A DNA stretch of 64,000 nucleotides from JANQOH01 sp965201115 (GTDB lineage: Bacteria > Pseudomonadota > Alphaproteobacteria > UBA7887). The stretch spans positions 2,232,001 through 2,296,000 of the forward strand of contig OZ241745.1 of NCBI GenBank assembly GCA_965201115.1, written 5' to 3'. Position numbers and translations under genes: made by a program. Below, one piece after another: positions 25,250 through 35,679 of the stretch. Every line of letters starts with the position of its first letter. The first letter of the stretch is position 1. The notes under the pieces are model-generated. The model ran no database searches. It was given only the letters and a program-made list of their open reading frames with translations, and was not told where the DNA came from.

Positions 25250-26569
25250 TCAGGCGGCGGGGGCGGAGGCCCCGTCGCCGCCCGTGTTGTCCGTTTCCGC
25301 CGCCGCGCTCCCGCTCTCCGGTTGCGGGCCGGCGTCGGTGGCGTACCACAGGAAGCCCTCGCGGCGAATCATCCCTTCCTTGCCGAGCGTCCACAGCGCG
25401 GTGCTGGCGGAATGGGAAGCGATTTCGCGCCCGAAGCGCTTCTCGGCGGCGCGCCGCAGTTCCGCGGATTTTACCCCCTCCTGCCCGTAGGACTGGATGG
25501 TTTGGTAAAGCGCGTCCTTGGCGGAGATTTTCGCGCGTTGGCGGCGTTCCCGCGACGCGGCTTCCTCCGCCGGCGGCGGCGCGACCATGGGCGGCGCGAC
25601 CGCGACCGGCGCCGAAGCGGCCTGCAGCGGCGCGGCCTCCGCGGGAGCGGCGGGCGCCGGCGCCGCGTCGTCGGCCGTGTACCACATGAAGCCGTCGCGG
25701 CGCACCAGCCCCTCCTTGCCGAGCGTCCACAGCGCGGTGCTGGCGGAATGCGAGGCGATTTCGCGCCCGAACTTCTTTTCCGCCGCGCGGCGCAACTCCG
25801 CCGATTTCACCCCTTGTTGCCCGAAGTTCTCCCGCAGCGTCCGGTACAGCGCGTCGCGGGCCGAGATCTTGCCGCCCGGCCCGCGCCGCCGGCGCGGCGC
25901 CGCGGGCGCGGCCGGCGCGGGGGCGGTTTCGGCCGGGACGGGAGCGGGCGCCGGCGCCGGCGCGGCTTCCGCTTCCGGCGGCGTTCCGTCGGCGTACCAG
26001 AGGAACCCCTGGCGGCGCACCAGCCCCTCCTTGCCGAGCGACCACAGCGCCGTGCTGGTCGAATGCGAAGCGATTTCGCGCCCGAATTTCTTCTCGGCCG
26101 CCTGGCGCAGATCCGCCGATTTCACGCCCTGCTGCCCGAAATCCTCATGCAGAGTCCGGTACAGCGCGTCGCGGGCGGAGATCTTGCCGCCCGGGCCGCG
26201 CCGCCGGCGCCGCGGCGCGGCGGGAGCGGGCGGCGCGGCGGCCGGCCGCGGAGCGGGCGCGGGCGCCGCAACCGCCGCCGGCCCGGACGCGGCCGGCGCG
26301 GGCGCCGGGGCCGGTCGGGGCGCGGCGGCCGGCGCCGGGGCGGGCTCGGGCGCCGCGGCGGCGGCCGGCGGCGCGGTCTCGGGGGCGGGAGCCCGCCCCG
26401 CGAGAGCCCGGTTCACCTCCTCCCGGGCCGCGGCCAGCCCCCCGAGGGCGGTATCCAGCCAGGAGAGTTTCTCCTCGACGGCATCCAGTTCGCTGCGGAG
26501 GGCTTGCCGACGCTGCTCGACGCGGGCGCGCTCGCTCTCCATCTTCTCGATTGCGACATTCACGCTCAT
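25250..26569 (-). CDS. Protein with three winged-helix-like repeats joined by Ala/Pro linkers
   Basis: The product has 439 residues from ATG 26567-26569. Residues 8-57 form a coiled coil (VEQRRQALRSELDAVEEKLS). Three near-identical ~66-residue domains follow at about 128-193, 232-298 and 346-411. Each has KISA(R/K)DALY, QGVKSA(D/E)LR, AAEK(K/R)FGREIASHS and ends GFLWY or GFMWY. The pattern of three helices followed by a beta hairpin suggests a winged-helix DNA-binding fold, somewhat like HARE-HTH or histone-H1-like domains. Linkers are almost pure Ala/Pro with Arg-rich hinges. I do not recognise the family; a nucleoid-associated or chromatin-like role is a guess. It lies next to secB without evident link. 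Confidence 0.7.
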   Translation of the reverse strand: MSVNVAIEKMESERARVEQRRQALRSELDAVEEKLSWLDTALGGLAAAREEVNRALAGRAPAPETAPPAAAAAPEPAPAPAAAPRPAPAPAPAASGPAAVAAPAPAPRPAAAPPAPAAPRRRRRGPGGKISARDALYRTLHEDFGQQGVKSADLRQAAEKKFGREIASHSTSTALWSLGKEGLVRRQGFLWYADGTPPEAEAAPAPAPAPVPAETAPAPAAPAAPRRRRGPGGKISARDALYRTLRENFGQQGVKSAELRRAAEKKFGREIASHSASTALWTLGKEGLVRRDGFMWYTADDAAPAPAAPAEAAPLQAASAPVAVAPPMVAPPPAEEAASRERRQRAKISAKDALYQTIQSYGQEGVKSAELRRAAEKRFGREIASHSASTALWTLGKEGMIRREGFLWYATDAGPQPESGSAAAETDNTGGDGASAPAA

Positions 26570-26722
26570 GGCGGGTTCCCCACTTCGGAAACGGTTAACC
26601 GGAACGATAGCGTGTCCGGCGGCTCCTGGCAAAGAAAATTTTCGCGAGGCTCCGAATTTTCGCGCCGCGCCGATTGCGGCGAAAAACGGAAACGCGGCGG
26701 ATGTGCGCGGGATTCCGCGCGG

Positions 26723-27214
26723 TCAATGAAGCGCGGAGGCGGGAGCGCCGCCGCCGCCGTTGCGCCGCCCGCGCCGGGAACCGCGGAACAGCGCGCCGAA
26801 ATCGACAGGGTCGAGCGCGGGCCGGGGGAATCCGCCGTCGCACACGCAATCCGACACGATGCGCCGCGCGAACGGGAACAGAAACCGCGGGCATTCGACC
26901 ATCGCCGCCGCCCGCGCGTCGGAACCGGGCGGCGCGGCAATGCGGAATATCCCGGCATAGGCGAGCTCGACAACGTACACCGGGATTTCGCCGCTGACGC
27001 CGCGCACCTTGAGCTTCAACTCCACCTCGTGCGCGTTGGGTCCCGCGTCGCGCCGGTTGACCGTGAACGTGTAATCGGTGCGGGGCGCCGCGCCGGAGGC
27101 GGCGCCCGGCGCGCCGGGGCTCTTGAACGACAGATGCTTGAGGTATTGCGCGACCGTCTTGAAGGGCGCGCGTCCGGCCGCTTTCGCGCCGGCGCCGCGT
27201 TCGTCGTTGTCCAT
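26723..27214 (-). CDS. secB: Protein-export chaperone SecB
   Basis: SecB holds preproteins unfolded and hands them to SecA. The product has 163 residues from ATG 27212-27214. Family motifs are AQYLKHLSFKSPGAP at the start, YVVELAYAGIFRI, and the highly conserved MVECPRFLFPFARRIVSD and GGFPRPALDPVDFGALF. The C-terminal tail is Gly/Arg-rich. SecB is usual in proteobacteria. It is downstream of the RTX/leader array on the same strand, but the 315-base gap carries only repeat remnants. Confidence 0.92.
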   Translation of the reverse strand: MDNDERGAGAKAAGRAPFKTVAQYLKHLSFKSPGAPGAASGAAPRTDYTFTVNRRDAGPNAHEVELKLKVRGVSGEIPVYVVELAYAGIFRIAAPPGSDARAAAMVECPRFLFPFARRIVSDCVCDGGFPRPALDPVDFGALFRGSRRGRRNGGGGAPASALH

Positions 27215-27310
27215 CCCGGCCCCTTGCCGCTGGGTTCGCGCGCCGTTTGGCGCGGCGGCGCCCCGGCAACAACGCCTCCCGCCGGAGAGCGCAGGGCGAT
27301 TCAATGAAGC

Positions 27311-27480
27311 GAACCGATTCGAGAAACGCCGCGGCGGGGGTTGCCGAACCGCCCCGGCGCCTGTCGAAACCGTTCTTCGCGCCGCCATGAACCGCCTTGT
27401 GGCGGGCGCCGCCAATACGCCGCGACGAACAGGCCCGGCGTCGTGTGCCGATTGGCCAACCGTTCGGTCGCGGGCGGCGC
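27311..27480 (-). pseudogene. Decayed 3' end of a third RTX gene copy
   Basis: This stretch aligns with the region between leader gene and RTX stop in the duplicated units (compare 35581-35765). Read on the minus strand it still gives VAAYWRRPPQGGS, like VAAYWRHPPQGGS of the second RTX protein, but upstream coding is lost at about 27480. It shows that the array was once longer to the left. No start or RTX repeats remain. Confidence 0.6.
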
Positions 27481-27484
27481 CCTG

Positions 27485-27522
27485 CCCGACCGTGGCGGAC
27501 TCCAGCGACCGCCACGGTCGGG
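27485..27522 (-). terminator. Hairpin downstream of leader gene A
   Basis: Arms CCCGACCGTGGCGG (27485-27498) and CCGCCACGGTCGGG (27509-27522) pair perfectly with a 10-base loop, 7 bases after the leader A stop codon. There is no T-run. Confidence 0.5.
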
Positions 27523-27529
27523 ACAGAGA

Positions 27530-27856
27530 CTAATCGGTCCGAAAACCGAGTGCCGCGGCCTGTCGACGATGCGTGTCCATCATGGAGATAGACTCAAGCA
27601 AAGCCGCGTGGCTGATCCCGCCGACGACCGTTTCCATTTGTTCGTCGGACAGTTCGGCGTTGGGGTCCGTCAACGCGACGTGCGTGGTCTCCGGCGTATC
27701 CTCGACCGCCTCGACCTTCTCGAAGGGCAGTTCGACCCCCTCCTCCGCCAGCGCCGCCTTCGGGTCCGCCATGACGCGCGACCGCAACTCCGGATCCCGC
27801 GAGCACGCATCCACGACCGCCCGCACCGTCTTCATCGCCAGATCTCTCAGGACCAT
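27530..27856 (-). CDS. NHLP-type leader peptide A
   Basis: The product has 108 residues from ATG 27854-27856, with GAGGAGG 7-8 bases upstream. The leader follows the nitrile-hydratase-like leader pattern: SRDPELRSRVMADPKAALAE, VEAVEDTPETTHVAL, then SDEQMETVVGG. The 28 residues after Gly-Gly (ISHAALLESISMMDTHRRQ and on) contain no Cys and few Ser/Thr, unlike the plus-strand precursors at 16683-18404. Two paralogues at 34867 and 35230 have almost the same leader but unrelated tails. It lies directly downstream of an RTX gene. A secreted peptide is the obvious reading, but modification is unproven. Confidence 0.7.
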   Translation of the reverse strand: MVLRDLAMKTVRAVVDACSRDPELRSRVMADPKAALAEEGVELPFEKVEAVEDTPETTHVALTDPNAELSDEQMETVVGGISHAALLESISMMDTHRRQAAALGFRTD

Positions 27857-27989
27857 CGTCGTCCTCCTCTCGTTGCAACCGATTCGCAAAACGCCGCGGC
27901 GGGGGTTGCCGAACCGCCCCGGCGGAAGGCGCCGCGCCGGGCACCTGTCGAACTCGTTCTTCGCGCTGTCGCGACCCGTCTTGCGGCGG

Positions 27990-28832
27990 CTACAACCAAA
28001 TATCGTCGACGATCGGGGCCAGCGTCAATTGCTGATCGTCCGTCCATTCGGTCGCGCCGAAGCCCGGCTCGACCATGGTGGACATGGGTTGCACCAGCTG
28101 CTGGACGTCGGTTTCGTCGAGGCGCCGCCCATCGCTCAGGCCGAAATCGAGCGTGTTGCCGGCGCCGTTGTACCAATCCTCGATAACCACGCTGTCGTTC
28201 GTCCCGACGATCGAGACCTTCAGGTCCCGCCGCGCCACGCCCGTCTGTTCGAACCACAGCTGATCGGCGTCGATGCCGGCGCCGAACGGCGCCAGGTCGT
28301 CCGACGCGCCCTCGCCGCGGTTGTCGATGGTGTCGGAGCCCCCGCCGCGCCCGAACTTGTAGGTGTCGTCGCCGCCGCCGCCGATCGGTTCGTCGTCGCC
28401 GGCGCCGCCGTCGAGGATGTCGTTATCGACGCCGTCGTTGTCGTCGTAGTCGCCGTCGCCGTAGATCGTATCGTTGCCGCCGCCGCCCTCGATGGTGTCG
28501 GAGCCGCCCGCGCCGCGGAAGGCGTTCGCGATGGCGTCGCCGATCAGCCGGTCGGCGTATTCGGAGCCGAACAGGTTTTCGATGTCCCGGTAGCGGTCGC
28601 CCTGCGCCTCGCCCGTATTGGTGGAGGGGTTCGACAGGTCGGCGCGCACGGCGCCGGGGGCGTCGTAATACGCCGCCGTGTCGCTGCCCGGGCCGCCTTT
28701 CAGCGCGTCGGCGCCGGCGCGGAACACGTAAAACGACGAGCGATCGGCGCTATTGCCGGGCGAATCGGCATGACGCACGCCATCGCCCCCGCCGCCCTCA
28801 AGCGCGCCGCCGTTGTCGCCGCCAATGAGCAT
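27990..28832 (-). CDS. RTX calcium-binding protein A
   Basis: The product has 280 residues from ATG 28830-28832. Asp/Gly-rich nonapeptide repeats of the GGxGxD type run through the middle (IEGGGGNDTIYGDGD, ILDGGAGDDEPIGGGGDDTY). The C-terminal third resembles the haemolysin-type calcium-binding related domain: DQLWFEQTGVARRDLKVSIV, SVVIEDWYNG, DGRRLDETDVQQLVQPM. RTX proteins leave the cell through type I secretion with an uncleaved C-terminal signal; such a transporter pair lies at 30917-34463. The reading frame upstream of the ATG still encodes EGGGGD without any start, so the ancestral protein was probably longer. No enzymatic or toxin domain is present. Confidence 0.8.
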   Translation of the reverse strand: MLIGGDNGGALEGGGGDGVRHADSPGNSADRSSFYVFRAGADALKGGPGSDTAAYYDAPGAVRADLSNPSTNTGEAQGDRYRDIENLFGSEYADRLIGDAIANAFRGAGGSDTIEGGGGNDTIYGDGDYDDNDGVDNDILDGGAGDDEPIGGGGDDTYKFGRGGGSDTIDNRGEGASDDLAPFGAGIDADQLWFEQTGVARRDLKVSIVGTNDSVVIEDWYNGAGNTLDFGLSDGRRLDETDVQQLVQPMSTMVEPGFGATEWTDDQQLTLAPIVDDIWL

Positions 28833-28959
28833 ATCGCCGCCGCCGCCCTCCGGTGTGTCTACGCCGCTACTTACCGCACGCCGCCATCGAGTGTCAACGT
28901 ATTTCGCTCAATTCGTGGATTTTCCGTACATGGGCCGCACTTTTCACTCGGCGGCCTGG

Positions 28960-29118
28960 GCGCCAGGCGTCCCCGCCCGCGCGTCTCGACGCCGGGGGAC
29001 TGGGGAGGGGCGGCGGGCGCGCTTTCCCGCCGGCGCCGCGCGTGGCGCAAACGTGCGGGCAGGATGCCCGCGGTCCCGGGCCCCGCCTTCGGCGGGGTTG
29101 GCATTTCGGTACAGGCGC
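28960..29118. repeat. Hairpin repeats ending in the inverted-repeat element
   Basis: Contains the GCGGGCAGGATGCCCGC and CCCCGCCTTCGGCGGGG hairpins, and ends GCATTTCGGTACAGGCGC directly at the stop codon (29119-29121) of the gp27-like gene. The other end lacks the matching terminal repeat. 28833-28959 shows no gene. Confidence 0.65.
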
Positions 29119-30249
29119 TCAGCATTGCTGCCGTTTCGGTTGTTCGGGGCGGGCGGGGCGGCGGCGGGCGGGGCTTCGGCGGTCGCGGGGCGGTCGGGCC
29201 CGGCGGTTGCGGGGGGCGGTTGCGGGGCATTGCGGGGATCCGCCGGGCCCGGGGCGGGCGGGCGCGCCTTCCCCGCCGGCATCGCGCTCTGCGGGAACGT
29301 GCGGGCGGGAGGCCCGCGCACCCAGGAAGTTCGCGCCTTCCCTGCCGGCATCGCGCGTTGCGGGAACGTGCGGGCGGGACGCCCGCGGTCCCGGGCAGTT
29401 CGCGCCTTCGGCGGCGTTGCGGGGCATTGCGGGGCTCCGCGGGGCTCGGGGGCGTTGGGCGGTTTCGGGGTCGTACGCGGGTTCGTATTCGCGTTCGGCC
29501 TCGCGGCGTTCGCGTTCGGCTTCGCGGGCCTTGCGTTCGCCCTCCTGGATGTGTCTGTCGTACTCCAGCCAGTCCCGGTCGGTCCACGGGCGGCGGGGCG
29601 GCTTGGGGGGGCCGGGGTTGGCGGCGGCCTGGGCGTCGGCGTCCCACGTGTTCGGGGGCGGGAGCGAGGGCAGGCGGGGGTCGTCGATGGAACCGGGCGC
29701 GCCGCGGCGGGGGCCGGCCTGGGCGGCGGCGGTTTTCCGCGCGGCTTCGGCGGCGGCGAGGTCGCGGATGGCGCGCACCATGCGGGCTACGCCGCGGGTG
29801 TTGTCGGCGGCATCGGGGGCGGCGGGGTCGATGCGCGCGGCGATGGCGAAGGCGGCGACGCGGAGCATTTCGGCGAGGGCTTCGTGGGTTCCGCCTTCGC
29901 TCCAGAGGGCGGCGGCGTCGCGGATTTCGGACCATTGGGCGAGGCTGTCGGCGGCGGCTTTCCGGAAGCGGTATATGGCGGATCGGGATACGGGGTATCC
30001 GCGCGCGCGGAGGGTTTCGGCGATGGCGTTGTCGGGGGTTCCGGCGCGGATTTCGCGGCAGATATCGGCGCGGACGGTGTTGGGGAGGTCGGCGATTGTG
30101 GATCGGTTTCCGCGGTTGTGGCGGAGGGGGTCGCCGGGGGGTTGGGGTTGGGTTTCGGGTTCGGTGGGCGCGGCGGCGGCGGGGTTGGGCGCGGCGGTCG
30201 CGTGCGGCTCGCCGTCGGCGGGGACGGCGGCGGTGTGTGCTTCGGTCAT
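29119..30249 (-). CDS. Mu gp27-like (DUF3486-like) protein A with repeat-derived C-terminus
   Basis: The product has 376 residues from ATG 30247-30249. Residues ~45-115 (RHNRGNRSTIADLPNTVRAD, PVSRSAIYRFRKAAADSLAQ) resemble the helix-turn-helix start of Mu gp27/DUF3486 proteins, which are small-terminase-like. The centre is helical and Ala/Arg-rich. The last ~110 residues are encoded by interspersed repeats: GARASRPHVPAERDAGGEG occurs in two versions, where copy B has one. The 23-residue difference is exactly one in-frame unit of 69 bases. No other phage gene is present, so a phage origin is uncertain. It heads the unit gp27-RTX-leader on this strand. Confidence 0.55.
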   Translation of the reverse strand: MTEAHTAAVPADGEPHATAAPNPAAAAPTEPETQPQPPGDPLRHNRGNRSTIADLPNTVRADICREIRAGTPDNAIAETLRARGYPVSRSAIYRFRKAAADSLAQWSEIRDAAALWSEGGTHEALAEMLRVAAFAIAARIDPAAPDAADNTRGVARMVRAIRDLAAAEAARKTAAAQAGPRRGAPGSIDDPRLPSLPPPNTWDADAQAAANPGPPKPPRRPWTDRDWLEYDRHIQEGERKAREAERERREAEREYEPAYDPETAQRPRAPRSPAMPRNAAEGANCPGPRASRPHVPATRDAGREGANFLGARASRPHVPAERDAGGEGAPARPGPGGSPQCPATAPRNRRARPPRDRRSPARRRPARPEQPKRQQC

Positions 30250-30389
30250 GCGGATATTAAAGCGATTTGGGGCGGGGTGCGGGAGAGGACCATGGTCCTC
30301 CCCTGCGGGGGCTTGCGCGGCGGGGCTATCTGTCGGTTATGGCGGGGGTTATGGCTGCCGGGTCGTTCGGGGGCGGGGGCTGTGGGCGC

Positions 30390-30840
30390 GCCTCCCCGCC
30401 AACATCGCGGCTTGCGGGAACGTGCGGGCGGGGACGCCCGCGCACCCAGGAAGTCCGCGCCTTCGGCGCGATCTTCGGGGGAAGCGCAACCCCGCCGAAG
30501 GCGGGGCCCGGGACCGCGGGCATCCCTGCCCGCACGTCGGCGACCCGCACAACTGTCGGCAAGCCGGGCGCGGCGCGCTGCCCGGGCGCCAGGCGTCTCG
30601 CCCGCACGTCTCGACGCTACGGGCGGCGGCCGCGCTTCCCCGCCAACGCCGCGCCTGCCGCAAACGTGCGGGCGGGGACGCCTGGCGCCCAGGCCCCGCC
30701 TTCGGCGGGGTTGGCGTATGCGCGGGCGTCTCGACGCTGCGGGCGCCGGTGATCGGGGCGCGGCGGCCGCGCTTCTCCGCCGGCGCCGCGCCTGCCGCAA
30801 ACGTGCGGGCGGGGACGCCCGCGATCCCGGGAACCGGTTG
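30390..30840. repeat. Block of GC hairpin repeats
   Basis: Several units of the CGTGCGGGCGGGGACGCCCG type and of the CCCCGCCGAAGGCGGGG hairpin fill this gap. The first 230 bases repeat at about 38190-38420 as part of the segmental duplication. No gene is seen in 30250-30903. Confidence 0.65.
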
Positions 30841-30916
30841 ATACCGGCCGCCGCCGGCATAATTGAGCGGTTGCGAACCGATTGCGTAGAGGGAGAACGA
30901 AACATGGGGTTTATCG

Positions 30917-33076
<2,160 letters not shown>

Positions 33077-33080
33077 CGCC

Positions 33081-34463
33081 GTGGCGCGGGACAAGCGGCG
33101 CCCGCCGGCGGCGCGGCGCGCGGAGCGGCGGCGCGCAAGGGCGCTGACGCCGGCCGAGACGGAGTTCCTGCCCGCGGCGGTGGAGATACAGGAGCGGCCT
33201 CCCTCTCCCGCCGGACGCTGGCTGGCGCGGCTCATTTGCGCGCTCGCGGCGTGCATCGTCGCGTGGGGGTGGTTCGGGCGCATCGACACGGTGGCGGTGG
33301 CGCACGGCAAGCTGGTCGCCGGCGGACGCGCGAAGGCGGTCCAGACCCTCGAGCTCGGAACGGTGCGCGCCATCCTCGTCCGCGACGGGCAGAGCGTCGC
33401 CGCGGGCGAGGTCCTCGTCGAACTCGACGCCACCGAGAGCGCGGCCGACCGCGCGCGGCTGGAGAACGACCTTGCGGCGGCGCGCCTCGACGCGGCGCGT
33501 TTCGCCGCGCTGGCGGAGGCCCCGCACGACCCGCTGCCGGCGTTCGCCCCGCCCGCCGGCGCCGACCCCGCCCTGGTCGCCGCGACGCGCGCGGAGCTGC
33601 TGGCGGAGGCGGCCGTGCATGGCGCGGCGCTCGCCGTCCTCGACGCCGAAATCCGCCAGCGCGAGGCCGAAGCGCGCACCGCCGAGGCCACCGCGGCGGT
33701 GTACCGCGATTCGCTCCCGTTCATCCGCCGCAATTACGACGCGCTGCTCGCGCTGGCGGAAAAGGGCCACACCAGCGAACTGCGCGTCGCCGAGGCCGAG
33801 GAGAGCCTCGTCGTCCGCGAACGCTCGCTCGAGGCGGAGCTCCGCCGCGGCGACGAGACCCGCGCCGCCATCGCCGCTATCGAACACCGCAAGGAGGCGC
33901 GGACAGCGACCCTCGCCGCCCGCGCCGGCGCCGGCCTCGCCGAGGCCCTGCGCCGCGCCGCAAGCCTCGAACATGAACTCGCGAAAGCGCGCGAACGCGA
34001 ACGCAACCGCACGCTCCGCGCGCCCGTCGCCGGAACCGTCCACGACGTTGCGGTAAACACCATCGGCGGCGTGGTCGCCCCCGCGCAGCGCCTCATGAGC
34101 ATCGTCCCCGCCGACGCGCCCCTCGAGGTTCAGGCCAGCCTGCTCAACCGCGACGTCGGGTTCGTGCGCCCCGGACAAACCGCCGCGATCAAGATCGAGA
34201 GCTTCCCGTTTACGCGCTACGGCTTTATCCCCGGCGCCATCGTCCGCGTCTCCGCCGACGCCATCGACGACCCCGCGCGCGGCCTCGTCTATCCCCTGCG
34301 CGCCAGCCTCGACGACAAGCGCATCCTCGTCGGCGACCAATGGATTCCCCTTGCCCCCGGCATGGCCGCCACCGTCGAGGTCTCTACCGGAACGCGCCGC
34401 GCAATCGACTTCTTCCTCTCCCCGCTCCGCAGATACACCGACGAAGCCCTCCGCGAACGCTGA
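33081..34463 (+). CDS. Type I secretion membrane-fusion protein (HlyD family)
   Basis: The product has 460 residues from GTG 33081, 4 bases after the transporter stop. A cytoplasmic basic N-terminus and one membrane helix (ARLICALAACIVAWGWFGRI) are followed by the family opening VAHGKLVAGGRAKAVQTLEL. A long Ala/Glu/Arg coiled-coil hairpin follows, then the lipoyl/beta-barrel end: LRAPVAGTVHDVAVNTIGGV, VRPGQTAAIKIESFPFTRYG. The C-terminal residues (LSPLRRYTDEALRER) match the typical HlyD end. It bridges the ABC transporter to an outer-membrane channel. Confidence 0.93.
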   Translation: MARDKRRPPAARRAERRRARALTPAETEFLPAAVEIQERPPSPAGRWLARLICALAACIVAWGWFGRIDTVAVAHGKLVAGGRAKAVQTLELGTVRAILVRDGQSVAAGEVLVELDATESAADRARLENDLAAARLDAARFAALAEAPHDPLPAFAPPAGADPALVAATRAELLAEAAVHGAALAVLDAEIRQREAEARTAEATAAVYRDSLPFIRRNYDALLALAEKGHTSELRVAEAEESLVVRERSLEAELRRGDETRAAIAAIEHRKEARTATLAARAGAGLAEALRRAASLEHELAKARERERNRTLRAPVAGTVHDVAVNTIGGVVAPAQRLMSIVPADAPLEVQASLLNRDVGFVRPGQTAAIKIESFPFTRYGFIPGAIVRVSADAIDDPARGLVYPLRASLDDKRILVGDQWIPLAPGMAATVEVSTGTRRAIDFFLSPLRRYTDEALRER

Positions 34464-34477
34464 CGGCCGCACACACG

Positions 34478-34760
34478 CCAACCCCGCCAAAGGCGGGGCC
34501 CGGGACCGCGGGCATCCTGCCCGCACGTTTGCGCCACGCGCGTCGTCGGCGGGGAAGTGCGGGGCCGCCCCCCCCCCGCTTCCCGGCGCCCGTAGCGTCG
34601 AGACGTGCGGGCGAGACGCCTGGCGCCCGGGAAGCGCGCCACGCCCCGCTCGCCAGCAGTTGTGCGGGTCGCCGGCGTACGGGCAGGATGCCCGCGGTCC
34701 CGGCGGGCCCCGCCTTCGGCGGAGTTGCGCTTCCCCCCGGAGATCGCGCCGAAGGCGCGG
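34478..34760. repeat. Block of GC hairpin repeats
   Basis: The unit CCCCGCCAAAGGCGGGG, GCGGGCATCCTGCCCGCACG and reverse-orientation copies follow the HlyD stop. The remaining 34761-34866 resembles the spacer behind the leader genes, with GAACCGCCCCGGCGGAAGGC. No gene is seen. Confidence 0.65.
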
Positions 34761-34866
34761 TCACGCATTGGAGGCGTCGCGGATACAGACGAACCGCCAA
34801 TCGAGCCTTCGCGAACCGCCCCGGCGGAAGGCGCCGCTCCCGCCGACGAGGCGGGACAGAGACTAA

Positions 34867-35199
34867 TCAGTCGGAATTGACACCGAAGGCCCTATCGTGT
34901 CGGTCTGACATTTCCCACACCTGCAGGTAACGTGCCCAAATACCCGAGGCGCCACCGACCCCGCCGACGACCGCTTCCATTTGTTCGTCGGACAGTTCGG
35001 CGTTGGGGTCCGTCAGCGCGACGTGCGTGGTCTCGGGGGTATCCTCGACCGCCTCCACCTTGTCGAAGGGCAGGTCCACCCCCTCTTCCGCCAGCGCCGC
35101 CTTCGGGTCCGCCATGACGCGCGACCGCAACTCCGGGTCCCGCGCGCATGCATCCATGATCGCCCACATCGTCTGCCTCGCCAAGTCTGCCGAGATCAT
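34867..35199 (-). CDS. NHLP-type leader peptide C
   Basis: The product has 110 residues from the second of two consecutive ATGs (35197-35199), which has better spacing to GAGGAGG; 35202 is the alternative. The leader is nearly that of peptides A and B (ARDPELRSRVMADPKAALAE, FDKVEAVEDTPETTHVAL, SDEQMEAVVGG). The tail after Gly-Gly is different from both: VGGASGIWARYLQVWEMSD and on, with two Trp and no Cys. It sits downstream of leader gene B by 30 bases on the same strand, probably one transcript. It has no RTX gene of its own. Confidence 0.7.
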   Translation of the reverse strand: MISADLARQTMWAIMDACARDPELRSRVMADPKAALAEEGVDLPFDKVEAVEDTPETTHVALTDPNAELSDEQMEAVVGGVGGASGIWARYLQVWEMSDRHDRAFGVNSD

Positions 35200-35229
35200 C
35201 ATTCTCCTCCTCTTGCGACGACTCCTGCT

Positions 35230-35562
35230 TCACCACCGCCGCATATGCGAGAACGCCTGCTGTTGGGCCTGAGTGGCCACCCAGTCATTCCAATCCGAAG
35301 GCGCATCGCTGGGCCGGCTCAACCCGCCGACGACCGCTTCCATTTGTTCGTCGGAGAGGTCGGCGTTGGGGTCCGTCAACGCGACGTGCGTGGTCTCGGG
35401 CGTATCCTCGACCGCCTCGACCTTGTCGAAGGGCAGGTCCACCCCCTCTTCCGCCAGCGCCGCCTTCGGGTCCGCCATGACGCGCGACCGCAACTCCGGA
35501 TCCCGCGAGCACGCATCCACGATCGCCCGCACCGTCTGCCTCGCCAAGTCCGCCAAGCTCAT
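35230..35562 (-). CDS. NHLP-type leader peptide B
   Basis: The product has 110 residues from ATG 35560-35562, with GAGGAG upstream. The leader differs from that of peptide A in only a few residues (FDKVEAV for FEKVEAV, ADLSDEQMEAVVGG for AELSDEQMETVVGG). The tail LSRPSDAPSDWNDWVATQAQ and on is unrelated to the tails of A and C. It lies 117 bases downstream of RTX gene B, exactly as leader A lies relative to RTX A, so the pair was duplicated together and the tail changed afterwards. Confidence 0.72.
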   Translation of the reverse strand: MSLADLARQTVRAIVDACSRDPELRSRVMADPKAALAEEGVDLPFDKVEAVEDTPETTHVALTDPNADLSDEQMEAVVGGLSRPSDAPSDWNDWVATQAQQQAFSHMRRW

Positions 35563-35679
35563 CGCCGTTCTCCTCTCGCGCAACCGATTCGCGAAACGCC
35601 GCGGCGGGGGTTGCATAACCGCCCCGGCAAAAGGCGGCGGGCGCCCGGCCCGCCGCGCGTTGAAACGTTCTTTTCGCGG

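Larger units (their letters stand above)
27586..30620. repeat. Segmental duplication, copy A
   Basis: Leader gene, RTX gene, gp27-like gene and flanking repeats align co-linearly with about 35320-38420. Most of the RTX and gp27-like regions look about 95 percent identical by eye. Differences are concentrated in the repeat units and in the leader tails. Confidence 0.75.

Noticed and set aside
27990..28832. RTX toxin with lytic domain
   Set aside because: Only calcium-binding repeats and the C-terminal related domain are present; there is no hydrophobic pore-forming, protease or lipase domain.
30390..30840. Possible CRISPR array
   Set aside because: Repeats are irregularly spaced, vary in sequence and orientation, and have no unique constant-length spacers or cas genes nearby.
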